Source: a virus. From it: DNA of 22,807 nt. The DNA lies in the IMG/VR virus record IMGVR_UViG_3300028920_000281, positions 1 through 22,807 of that record, one strand, 5' to 3'. Below, piece by piece: positions 9,746 to 15,648 of the stretch; positions within the stretch are counted from its first letter, which is position 1, and every line of letters starts with the position of its first letter. The translations under genes were made by a program, and so were the position numbers. Under the pieces are notes generated by a model. It did no database searches. It saw only the letters and a program-made list of their open reading frames with translations, and was not told the origin of the DNA.

Positions 9746-10024
9746 CTATTTCTTTATTTTTTTCTGGTAAGAGCGATCCCTTTTCTCTTTTTCATAATGT
9801 TCACGCCCCTTAAACCTTTTGAACCGTTTCTTTATAACCTTGAAGTTACAGAAGGCATTAAGCCTGATATCCTTGAATGTCTCAGGTTTATCAGGCTCAG
9901 CACTACGCATTATACGTGCAGTGTTCTCAAACTGGCTGGACACTATAAGGTGTACGGCCCATTCACTCATGCCTTCCTCTGCTGCTATCTCCCGGATTAT
10001 ACGTTTTGTCACCTGGCTCTTCAT
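9746..10024 (-). CDS. Small basic protein, HU/IHF-like candidate
   Basis: A 92-residue, strongly basic protein. Residues 1-35 form predicted helices (TKRIIREIAAEEGMSEWAVHL) like the N-terminal helical hairpin of HU/IHF. Residues about 49-65 (TFKDIRLNAFCNFKVIKKR) resemble the HU 'I.L.gFG.F.v..r' beta segment, followed by a K/R-rich tail. The canonical Gly-Phe-Gly is replaced by Ala-Phe-Cys and the arm is short, so the match is partial. IHF-like genes do occur in crAss-like phages. It overlaps the upstream gene by ATGA and lies one base from the next gene, so it belongs to the terminase operon and may help organise DNA for packaging. A plain unknown basic protein is the alternative. Confidence 0.6.
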   Translation of the reverse strand: MKSQVTKRIIREIAAEEGMSEWAVHLIVSSQFENTARIMRSAEPDKPETFKDIRLNAFCNFKVIKKRFKRFKGREHYEKEKRDRSYQKKIKK

Positions 10025-10449
10025 GCTTCGGTAGTTTCACTTTTGCCATTAAAATCAAAACGGAAAGTAAGCTCAAAGCCACTTTCCGGATAAAAAATGA
10101 ACGGCTTGCTTATGCTCTTACCGTTCAGTAGTTTAATGTTTCTCAGTGTTGACAGGTAGGTGTTAAGCTGTCCTTCGCTTATATCTAGCGTTTCCATTAT
10201 CCTTACCTTCGTGTCATAGTCAAAGACCATCTTCCACTTGATCTCATCATCATATTCACGATAAAGATAATTATAGTACAGCAGTAATGCGAATACACGT
10301 AATGGCTTGGGATGGATAACAACCTTCGTCTTGTTGACCTTGCTAAGTATGATCTCTAAAAAAGGCTTCTTGATAATGAGATATTCGATAAAGAACCTTT
10401 CCTCTGTTGTTTTGACAGGGATGGACTCCTGTTTGCTGTTAATCTCCAT
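10021..10449 (-). CDS. Winged-helix-like protein heading the terminase operon
   Basis: A 142-residue protein. Residues about 80-120 (KVRIMETLDISEGQLNTYLSTLRNIKLL) read like a helix-turn-helix with recognition helix QLNTYLSTLRN, followed by a beta wing (FIFYPESGFELTFRFDF). A long N-terminal helix pair precedes it. This is the first gene of the terminase/portal/capsid run. It is preceded by the repeat locus at 10473-10545 and the terminator at 10551-10587, so it begins a new transcription unit. It could be a transcription factor or a DNA-recognition subunit for packaging (a second small-terminase candidate). No specific family is recognised. Confidence 0.72.
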   Translation of the reverse strand: MEINSKQESIPVKTTEERFFIEYLIIKKPFLEIILSKVNKTKVVIHPKPLRVFALLLYYNYLYREYDDEIKWKMVFDYDTKVRIMETLDISEGQLNTYLSTLRNIKLLNGKSISKPFIFYPESGFELTFRFDFNGKSETTEA

Positions 10450-10460
10450 GTTGATATTAT

Positions 10461-10545
10461 ATTAATGAATACCTGTATATTCTATCAATGTATAAATTAA
10501 TACTGTAAATTAACGAATAAATTAATAGAATGTCAAGGAATTAAT
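10461..10545. repeat. AT-rich 29-base repeat locus B, upstream of the terminase operon
   Basis: Degenerate tandem copies of the repeat described at 11036-11111 lie here. A unit at 10473-10501 keeps TATCAA and the right-hand ATTAAT. A shortened unit at 10521-10545 keeps ATTAATA, TGTCAA and ATTAAT. An intermediate ATTAAT-flanked stretch joins them. The array fills the space between the terminator at 10551-10587 and the start of the winged-helix-like gene, exactly where a promoter should be. It has the same orientation as locus A and the opposite orientation to locus C. Confidence 0.6.
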
Positions 10546-10550
10546 GTATA

Positions 10551-10587
10551 CATAAATAAAAAACCCGTAACCGGGGTGGCTACGGGT
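10551..10587 (-). terminator. Rho-independent terminator after the GroES-like gene
   Basis: Read on the minus strand, ACCCGTA (10587-10581) pairs perfectly with TACGGGT (10569-10563). The 11-base loop holds a further GG/CC pair, and a run of six T (10563-10558) and further T-rich sequence follows. It lies about 25 bases after the stop of the gene at 10613-11032 and separates it from the terminase operon. Confidence 0.88.
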
Positions 10588-10612
10588 ACACGTAAAGTGT
10601 TTGGTAGGGGGA

Positions 10613-11032
10613 TCAGGTCTGTTCTGTTAAGTACCTGGATATAAGTGATGATACACGATATGCACGATATACTTTCTTATTGAAAACAACCACGTATGCA
10701 GCATCTTTTATTCCAAGGTACATCACTTTATCTCCAACTGATAAACCATGTTCCTCTGCATCTTCAGGTCTTATAGCCATTATAATGCCCTGGTCCGGGT
10801 GTTCCTTATATACTTCAGTCACGCCTTTACTCTGCATCTCCTGCCGTATCTGGTTCTGTAGCTTCTCTTTGTCAGGCACCTGTAGTTTCTGCTTTTCCAT
10901 TCGTTTTTCAATTTCACTCCTAACATCGATAACATCCATGATAATCATTCCTCTCATAGGTTCGATGGGGATCCTGGGAGTTACCTTACAGACTCTCCCT
11001 GTCTTTTCGTAAATTACTGTTTTTTCTGGCAT
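10613..11032 (-). CDS. GroES-like co-chaperonin candidate
   Basis: A 139-residue protein. The C-terminal half follows the GroES order: a strand with G-I-I-x-A (residues 82-86, GIIMA), a mobile-loop-like polar stretch, GLSVGDKVMY (96-105) equivalent to the family's vkvGDkVlf, then alternating strands and a final hydrophobic segment (YRVSSLISRYL). GroES is normally about 95 residues; the extra N-terminal 70 include a charged helix (EIEKRMEKQKLQVPDKEKLQ) that might sit in the mobile-loop position. Phage GroES substitutes (T4 gp31 type) pair with host GroEL to fold large capsid proteins. The gene is preceded by repeat locus C and followed by a terminator, so it is a monocistronic unit. Assignment is from motif order only and is moderate. 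Confidence 0.55.
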   Translation of the reverse strand: MPEKTVIYEKTGRVCKVTPRIPIEPMRGMIIMDVIDVRSEIEKRMEKQKLQVPDKEKLQNQIRQEMQSKGVTEVYKEHPDQGIIMAIRPEDAEEHGLSVGDKVMYLGIKDAAYVVVFNKKVYRAYRVSSLISRYLTEQT

Positions 11033-11035
11033 AGT

Positions 11036-11111
11036 ATTAATGTATTAATTGATATAGTATTAATGTTTACGTAAATATTAATATTAATGAATAGCTTGAT
11101 AAAGTATTAAT
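11036..11111. repeat. AT-rich 29-base repeat locus C, directly upstream of the GroES-like gene
   Basis: Two full 29-base units lie at 11036-11064 and 11083-11111. On the minus strand each reads ATTAATA, 3 bases, TATCAA, 7 bases, ATTAAT (ending TNCATTAAT). The unit at 11083-11111 differs from locus A (4420-4448) at four positions. The spacer between them contains TTTACGTAAA, a 10-base perfect palindrome (11066-11075). The near unit ends four bases before the GroES-like start codon. It is presumably a promoter/operator array, since no gene occupies 11033-11125. Confidence 0.75.
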
Positions 11112-11125
11112 GAATACATTTATTT

Positions 11126-11479
11126 TTATTCATCTTTATCTTTTCCCTCAACTTCATCATTGAGGTCCTTAAGGTACTTTATCAGCCTCTCATTATTCTG
11201 CTGTAACAGCAGCTTGGCCTCCTCATTCTGTTTGTACTTATCTTCAGCAAGGTTCCTTATAGCCTTGTTAAGAACATCGAGCTGTTCCTGGCTCATAGTC
11301 TTCACATCGATAATGGCAACGTACTCAACGCTTGCCCTGTCATCTACAACGAATGGTGGCAGGCATGTGCCTGATTTACCCTGTCCGTCATAGATGCATA
11401 AGTTCTGTTTTGTAAGTAGTTCAAACCATGAGTCGGTATTAAGTCCTTCAACCATGGAGTTAATATCAAATATTAGCAT
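11126..11479 (-). CDS. Hypothetical protein with C-terminal charged coiled coil
   Basis: A 117-residue protein I do not recognise. Residues 1-60 look globular (a cysteine pair at Cys28/Cys39 and a VEYVAIIDVKTMS strand-turn). Residues about 62-110 are a charged helix likely to form a coiled coil (QEQLDVLNKAIRNLAEDKYK). It ends in an acidic/basic tail. It begins 12 bases after the stop of the SSB-like gene and probably shares its transcript, so a link to DNA metabolism is possible but unproven. Confidence 0.75.
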   Translation of the reverse strand: MLIFDINSMVEGLNTDSWFELLTKQNLCIYDGQGKSGTCLPPFVVDDRASVEYVAIIDVKTMSQEQLDVLNKAIRNLAEDKYKQNEEAKLLLQQNNERLIKYLKDLNDEVEGKDKDE

Positions 11480-11490
11480 AGTATTATGTT

Positions 11491-12120
11491 TTAAAATGGT
11501 AAATCATCAAATTCATCAAGAGCCTTGTCTGGAGAATCTTTTTTTATCTCCTTATCCATGTCCTCAAGAGCTTCCTTCTCTGTCTCATTAAGTTCTTTCT
11601 CCTTAGCAGGCTTGATCACCTTATAGTCATCATCTTTCTCAACCTCTTCTTTCTCCTGTTTCTTACTGAAGATATCAAGGTTGTCATCAGAGGAAAAAGC
11701 ACTATCTATAGCTTTATTAAATATGTCTCTCGGATCTTCTTCTTTCTTCTTATCTTCTCTTAGTCCATCCATATTGTCAAGATTGACAAGCCCTATGGCA
11801 GCCAGAGAGGTAAAGTTATTGGTCACTCCATCCTTGGTGTAATCTCTTCCATCGACATAGAACAGGACCTCAACCTGGTCATCTTCACGCACATTCTCAA
11901 GCAGTCGTATATCTTCATTGATAAGCGTAAACTTAATATTCCTCTCGGCCACCCTGTTATTAAAAGGGTTAATATCGGTAAAGCGAATACTGAATTCTTG
12001 CTTCATGAATCGTTCTGAACGCTTCTGCAGAGGGTATATACGCGTTACCGTGCCACTGATATTAAACCGGTTAAAGTCAACCTGTCTGCTTTTTTCTTTT
12101 ATTTGTCTGTCTTCAGCCAT
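11491..12120 (-). CDS. SSB-like OB-fold protein (DUF3127-type) with acidic DDLPF tail
   Basis: A 209-residue protein. Residues about 15-115 have the OB-fold rhythm of the DUF3127/SSB-like family: a first strand FNISGTVTRIYPLQ, a KQEFSIRFTD strand, NIKFTLINED, then DDQVEVLFYVDGRDY and a final strand NFTSLAAIGLVNL. A long disordered E/D/K-rich linker follows. The extreme C-terminus is DEFDDLPF, the acidic-aromatic tip by which SSBs recruit replication partners (E. coli SSB ends DDDIPF). It most likely coats single-stranded phage DNA and recruits replication or repair proteins. OB-fold is inferred from strand pattern; the tail is clear. It sits in the same run as the neighbours at 11126 and 12123. 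Confidence 0.8.
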   Translation of the reverse strand: MAEDRQIKEKSRQVDFNRFNISGTVTRIYPLQKRSERFMKQEFSIRFTDINPFNNRVAERNIKFTLINEDIRLLENVREDDQVEVLFYVDGRDYTKDGVTNNFTSLAAIGLVNLDNMDGLREDKKKEEDPRDIFNKAIDSAFSSDDNLDIFSKKQEKEEVEKDDDYKVIKPAKEKELNETEKEALEDMDKEIKKDSPDKALDEFDDLPF

Positions 12121-12122
12121 TA

Positions 12123-12455
12123 TTACTTATATTTCTTTTTTATCCAATTAATGAAACCGTTAAGAGTAGGTATTTCGTGTGGTTCGTATACGTCTTTTAA
12201 GGCATTATCTGATACATCAAACCATGTTAAATTTTGGGAAAGCACACTATCACTATAACAATACTCTTGATAGTCTATAAGATCTTGTACTGTTATGTAG
12301 TTGCCATTATAAGGTTCAACAGAGTAATTCATAGAATCCCATGATACATAAATAAGATAATTTGCATTTGTCGGTGTCACTATTGAGGTGTCTTTCTGCC
12401 CAAATCCACTAAGGCAAATAACAGCTAATACAAAACTAATTATTGTCTTTTTCAT
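12123..12455 (-). CDS. Small secreted protein of unknown function
   Basis: A 110-residue protein with an evident Sec signal peptide: MKK, then hydrophobic residues 5-17 (IISFVLAVICLSG), then FGQK, where cleavage before Gln is typical of Bacteroidota exports. Cys14 lacks the small residue expected at -1 of a lipobox, so a soluble periplasmic or secreted product is more likely than a lipoprotein. The mature part is about 90 residues, acidic and Tyr/Asp/Trp-rich (SWDSMNYSVEPYNGNYITVQ), ending NWIKKKYK. No family is recognised. Secretion from the infected cell suggests cell-surface or periplasmic action such as envelope modification or superinfection exclusion; this is inference. Confidence 0.78.
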   Translation of the reverse strand: MKKTIISFVLAVICLSGFGQKDTSIVTPTNANYLIYVSWDSMNYSVEPYNGNYITVQDLIDYQEYCYSDSVLSQNLTWFDVSDNALKDVYEPHEIPTLNGFINWIKKKYK

Positions 12456-12462
12456 AGGTTTC

Positions 12463-12969
12463 TTATTTTTTCTTACCTACAGCACTTATCCCATCCTTTG
12501 ACTTTCTTTCAAAACTGTGTCTCTTAAAATCTTTATTGGGGATCCTCCGGTCTCTACCATCGATAGGAGCATCACCACTAATGATCTTGTTCCAGTCAAG
12601 CCAGTCCTCACCTTTCAGAACATACTGTATAATATTAGATGCTATATGCCTGTCTGATTCCTGAATTATTTCCATCTGATCCTTAAGGCTTGCATAAATA
12701 TCATACTCAAAACCACTTGTCATTATAGGCTTGATAAGATTGCATGTTGGAAATTCTGAGAAATCCCTATTCTTATTAGAATAATATATAGCCGCAAGGC
12801 TTACACTCACATGAACTTTATTATATCCCTTATTAATATCGCCACTTATCTCAAGTTCAAGGTTCATGTCATTACCACTGGCATTTCTTGACAGGGCAAG
12901 AAATACAGTATTCGTCACAGGGAAAAAATCCCTTCTCAATACAATATTAAAAATCTTTGAATCATTCAT
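12463..12969 (-). CDS. Hypothetical protein, 168 residues
   Basis: I do not recognise this protein. The N-terminal half is strand-rich (KIFNIVLRRDFFPVTNTVFLAL..LELEISGDI..VHVSVSLAAIYYS), followed by helices (SLKDQMEIIQESDRHIASNII) and a basic, disordered tail ending SAVGKKK. It overlaps the upstream 67-residue gene by eight bases (12962-12969), and the secreted-protein gene starts eight bases after its stop, indicating one transcription unit of small accessory genes. No signal peptide or membrane segment is seen. Confidence 0.75.
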   Translation of the reverse strand: MNDSKIFNIVLRRDFFPVTNTVFLALSRNASGNDMNLELEISGDINKGYNKVHVSVSLAAIYYSNKNRDFSEFPTCNLIKPIMTSGFEYDIYASLKDQMEIIQESDRHIASNIIQYVLKGEDWLDWNKIISGDAPIDGRDRRIPNKDFKRHSFERKSKDGISAVGKKK

Positions 12970-13165
12970 CTTTCTTAATTTTTAAATCTGATTTCTTTGT
13001 TATAGTTATATGATAGTCATCTACAGGGTCTGCCCCTGCGATGTATTTGTCAAAAAACTCATCAACATCCTTCTTTGTTATCTCCGGCTCAGGATATATC
13101 GTTATCTTCCTTTTGGGATTATGCTCGGGTATGAGCTTTATCACCTTACAATCTTTATGGCTCAT
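12962..13165 (-). CDS. Small hypothetical protein, 67 residues
   Basis: A short charged protein (MSHKDCKVIKLIPEHNPKRK..). A central acidic helix EITKKDVDEFFDKYIAG is flanked by short strands (KITIYPEPE and DDYHITITKKSD). It overlaps both neighbours by a few bases (11 with the upstream gene, eight with the downstream gene), the tight packing expected of real phage genes. Family and function are unknown. Confidence 0.68.
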   Translation of the reverse strand: MSHKDCKVIKLIPEHNPKRKITIYPEPEITKKDVDEFFDKYIAGADPVDDYHITITKKSDLKIKKDE

Positions 13166-13448
13166 TACTTAGTAAATTTATCTTCTTAAAAACAATATTA
13201 AACAATACTATATGTACTTCAATTATCTGAATAGTGTACATATATGAACCATTCTCAACCTGCTTAGGCTTAGAGAGGACTTTAGATTTCCACCTGTACT
13301 TAAACCCAAGCATTCTTAGTAACCATGGAAGGCTTTTCCTTGTTATTATATCTTTTACAAGCTTATTATGAATTTGCTGCTCATAAGCTTTATGAGCATC
13401 CCATTCCTCTTTTGTTATCCAGATCTTACTGTTTGCTTTTCCTATCAT
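13155..13448 (-). CDS. Hypothetical protein, about 97 residues
   Basis: A basic protein (KIWITKEEWDAHKAYEQQIHNKLVKDIITRK..) with an N-terminal amphipathic helix and a C-terminal strand-rich hydrophobic stretch (YTIQIIEVHIVLFNIVF). The ATG at 13446-13448 is chosen; a GTG one codon upstream is possible. The first 23 bases overlap the 33-residue membrane ORF at 13426-13527 in another frame. No family is recognised. The stretch LPWLLRMLGFKYRWK may be an amphipathic membrane-contact helix. Confidence 0.65.
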   Translation of the reverse strand: MIGKANSKIWITKEEWDAHKAYEQQIHNKLVKDIITRKSLPWLLRMLGFKYRWKSKVLSKPKQVENGSYMYTIQIIEVHIVLFNIVFKKINLLSNEP

Positions 13449-13527
13449 CACCGAGATATTTAAACACCAGGTATATAAATACTGATATTATAATTATTGA
13501 TATGAGCAGTTCAAATCCTTCAGTCAT
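13426..13527 (-). CDS. 33-residue single-span membrane protein
   Basis: A very small open frame fills the otherwise empty gap between the radical SAM gene and the 97-residue gene. It starts at ATG 13525-13527, three bases after the radical SAM stop, and ends TAA at 13426-13428. The product is MTEGFELL, a roughly 16-residue hydrophobic span rich in Ile/Val (residues 8-22), then a charged tail KYLGDDRKSKQ. The N-out/C-in charge pattern fits a single transmembrane helix. Placement and packing support a real gene; function is unknown. Confidence 0.55.
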   Translation of the reverse strand: MTEGFELLISIIIISVFIYLVFKYLGDDRKSKQ

Positions 13528-13529
13528 AA

Positions 13530-14129
13530 CTACCTCCCTGCCTGGTCAAGCTCATGACAGCTGTAGAACAGCCTTCCGTCAGGAGCATATATTTCAACAT
13601 ACTCATCATCCTGAAACTCGTACTCATACTTTATCTTGCTAAAGTCAAGCCTTCTCTCTGACTCATGCCCTTTCTTAAGCACTTCCCTTGCCGTTATATA
13701 GAAACGGCTGAAAAGGAAGGAATAGTTCTCAAGGTACTTATCAAGGGCAAAGACAGGGTGATAACTGGCAAGGAAGATGACCCTCCATGTCTTCTTGATC
13801 TTAAGGAACTCATCTATCTTTGTCAGGTTGGTAAAGATCAGCACTATGTACTTATCATCCACCAGTTCATTGACAAGATCGGACAGGCCCTTATATAGCC
13901 CCGGCTCACCACCACTGATAGTTACCTGTCTCACATTATCGGTATATTTTATCTTGCTAAGCCAGTAATTATAACCATATTCATCAAATACCGGGGCCCT
14001 GCCATGTGCCTTATTAACGCTGCAATAGGGGCAGTTAAGGTTACATCTCATCGTAGGCTTGAAGATAAATGGTTTGCCTCTCTTAAGCTTCTTAGCCAGT
14101 TCCCATCTGACCTTTCTTATATCTTTCAT
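13530..14129 (-). CDS. Short radical SAM protein
   Basis: A 199-residue radical S-adenosylmethionine protein. The cluster-binding motif CX3CX2C is at Cys29, Cys33 and Cys36 (MRCNLNCPYCS), and the SAM-contacting GGEP at 73-76 (ISGGEPGLYK). The alternating strand/helix pattern continues (YIVLIFTNLTK, WRVIFLASYHP) to about residue 140, so a shortened barrel is present. No full SPASM domain with extra iron-sulfur cysteines is visible; a lone Cys lies near the end (YSCHELDQ). The start overlaps the stop of the glycosyltransferase gene as TAATG (14127-14131), which couples the two. Substrate is unknown; a role in peptide, nucleotide or glycan modification is possible. Confidence 0.88.
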   Translation of the reverse strand: MKDIRKVRWELAKKLKRGKPFIFKPTMRCNLNCPYCSVNKAHGRAPVFDEYGYNYWLSKIKYTDNVRQVTISGGEPGLYKGLSDLVNELVDDKYIVLIFTNLTKIDEFLKIKKTWRVIFLASYHPVFALDKYLENYSFLFSRFYITAREVLKKGHESERRLDFSKIKYEYEFQDDEYVEIYAPDGRLFYSCHELDQAGR

Positions 14130-14998
14130 TACTGTATACTTTTAAAAAATGGAACAACAAGATTCTCTTCATTATATTCGTCTATCACGGCTCTCTTCGC
14201 ATTGTCAGCCTTGATACCTATATATGGATCATCCATTGCTTTTTTTATGGCCTGATCAATGGTATCTTCATAATAGCCACATCCATACTTATCAATAACC
14301 TTGACCACCTCTCTCATGTGACTGGCACAGACAACGGGCATGCCACTATTCATATAGCAGAACAGCTTGTTAGGGCTGGCATGGTTGTTTTGTGGATTAT
14401 CGGGATTGGGCAACAGCCCTATGCCTCTTATCTTGAGAAAGACGGTGCATTCACTTTTTATATGGTATATATCATGATCTACATCTTTGAGGCCACGGTC
14501 ACGACCAATAAAGACAAGCCTTTTATGCATGACACCCAATGACTCATTGCTGTTAACACCTACATTGGGATAGTACAGGTCTGTACCATACATGTCGGCT
14601 ATGCCCTTTGTCACGGTGACAATGGTGCCATGCTTCTTGACCTTACGTATCATCCTGTTTATCCTTGCAGGGCGAAAGAACCACTTAAGGAACCTGAACC
14701 TGAACCTGGCATGGTTAAAGCAATCGTAGAAATTCTCATGCAGGTCACATATTACTTTCTTTCTTCTCCATCTCTTCACGCCTGCACAGCTGAGGAACAG
14801 GTCGTGGCAATAGAGGGCATCGAAACGATAGAAAAGGGTTATCAGCCATACCATCCATGTATACCCCGGCACCCAAAAGAATTTGGCCACCATAGGTGGT
14901 ATATATAATGTCTTACTGTCAACAAGGTATTTCTGGCTCTTGGACACACGCAGGTCATTATATTTACTTGGGTGGTCCGTAAGTATTAAATATCTCAT
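14129..14998 (-). CDS. GT4-type glycosyltransferase
   Basis: A 289-residue protein with the hallmarks of bacterial GT-B (GT4-like) glycosyltransferases, which move a sugar from a nucleotide-sugar donor. In the N-terminal acceptor domain CHDLF (64-68) and VICDLHENF (82-90) match the family's 'HD...D.HE.f'. In the donor domain FIGRDRGLKD (163-172) is a degenerate start, and SPNKLFCYMNSGMPVV (208-223) is the conserved nucleotide-sugar-binding stretch normally SPnKlfEYma.G.PVv. The usual acidic residue (E in EYM) is Cys here (LFCYM), which may alter catalysis. At 289 residues it is shorter than the roughly 350-400 typical of the family, the donor domain being trimmed. It may glycosylate host envelope or phage structures. 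Confidence 0.88.
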   Translation of the reverse strand: MRYLILTDHPSKYNDLRVSKSQKYLVDSKTLYIPPMVAKFFWVPGYTWMVWLITLFYRFDALYCHDLFLSCAGVKRWRRKKVICDLHENFYDCFNHARFRFRFLKWFFRPARINRMIRKVKKHGTIVTVTKGIADMYGTDLYYPNVGVNSNESLGVMHKRLVFIGRDRGLKDVDHDIYHIKSECTVFLKIRGIGLLPNPDNPQNNHASPNKLFCYMNSGMPVVCASHMREVVKVIDKYGCGYYEDTIDQAIKKAMDDPYIGIKADNAKRAVIDEYNEENLVVPFFKSIQ

Positions 14999-15029
14999 AG
15001 CTTTATCTCCATACTGCTACTATATGTTA

Positions 15030-15230
15030 TTAATTAAGGTTTACATATGTCTGTCCACCGGGCATATTGAACACATAGACCTCATAACGGGTGCCCTCCA
15101 TCTTATTAAGCACCTTGGGATTCATCAGAAAGTCAAGCATCTGCCTACGCCTGGTGATATAGTCTTTGTACTGCTGGTTGAAGTTGCTTCCCCCAGGGTC
15201 CATCCTTTTATCTCTTCCATTGTAGCCCAT
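15030..15230 (-). CDS. Small hypothetical protein, 66 residues
   Basis: A hydrophilic, aromatic-rich protein (MGYNGRDKRMDPGGSNFNQQ..) with a central basic helix (YKDYITRRRQMLDFLMNPKV) and a short C-terminal strand segment (RYEVYVFNMPGGQTYVNLN). It starts 11 bases after the HTH gene stop and ends 31 bases before the glycosyltransferase start, so all of these probably share a transcript. The family is unknown. Confidence 0.65.
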   Translation of the reverse strand: MGYNGRDKRMDPGGSNFNQQYKDYITRRRQMLDFLMNPKVLNKMEGTRYEVYVFNMPGGQTYVNLN

Positions 15231-15241
15231 GACATTGTTTT

Positions 15242-15457
15242 TTACGTTTTTTTACCTCTACGGCTTTTATAATAAGGAAGGCTCATAACACGGTATCCAT
15301 TAAGAGAAAAATCCTCACCTTCATTACGGATCCTTCGCCTTACCGTGGAGGGGCTGACACTAAGAAACTCGGCTATCATGCTCACATCTGTTATTATCCA
15401 CCCCACACCTTGCTCATTGTTTAAAAGAACCCACTTATGACCATCACTTATCTCCAT
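15242..15457 (-). CDS. Small helix-turn-helix DNA-binding protein
   Basis: A 71-residue protein. Residues 23-47 form a clear HTH of the excisionase/MerR-like or homeodomain-like class (TDVSMIAEFLSVSPSTVRRR, then IRNEG), followed by a segment resembling a wing (EDFSLNGYRVMSLPYYKSRRG). Members of this class read a target word and act as excisionases or small transcription regulators. It is the first gene after the terminator at 15550-15592, and its upstream region carries an inverted repeat (15477-15535). It may therefore autoregulate the operon that follows. Function beyond DNA binding is inferred. Confidence 0.78.
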   Translation of the reverse strand: MEISDGHKWVLLNNEQGVGWIITDVSMIAEFLSVSPSTVRRRIRNEGEDFSLNGYRVMSLPYYKSRRGKKT

Positions 15458-15476
15458 ATATGACCACTTATTCTAC

Positions 15477-15535
15477 AAAAACTAGTCAAATATATGTTTT
15501 TATATAATACGAGTCAAGAAAAATGACCAGTTTTT
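15477..15535. promoter_or_regulatory. Inverted repeat upstream of the HTH gene, candidate operator
   Basis: AAAAACTAGTCA at 15477-15488 and TGACCAGTTTTT at 15524-15535 are inverted copies (11 of 12 positions), 35 bases apart. Related words TGACCA recur at 15429-15434 and 15461-15466, and AAAAACTATCC at 15540-15550. The cluster sits just before the start of the HTH gene (15457), so it may be its binding site. The range 15458-15648 has no gene. Confidence 0.5.
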
Positions 15536-15549
15536 ACGCAAAAACTATC

Positions 15550-15592
15550 CAAAATAGAAAATCCGGGCAGCTACTTTGATTCGCTACCCGGA
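15550..15592 (-). terminator. Rho-independent terminator after the LamG-like gene
   Basis: On the minus strand TCCGGGTAGC (15592-15583) pairs with GCTGCCCGGA (15571-15562) as a 10-bp stem with one wobble pair and an 11-base loop, followed by TTTTCTATTTT (15561-15551). It lies about 55 bases beyond the stop of the gene at 15649-16506 and insulates it from the HTH operon. Confidence 0.88.
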
Positions 15593-15648
15593 CAAACTAT
15601 AAAAGAAAAATTAAGAAAGAAAATATATGGGACCGAAAAATCCTCTTA

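Noticed and set aside
11036-11111. CRISPR array suggested by 29-base repeats
   Set aside because: Only two to three units per site, AT-rich, no regular unique spacers, and spread over three promoters without cas genes.
13530-14129. Frameshifted or truncated radical SAM gene
   Set aside because: Both key motifs are present, the frame is open and translationally coupled, and the downstream gap is filled by another small frame; a naturally short version is simpler.
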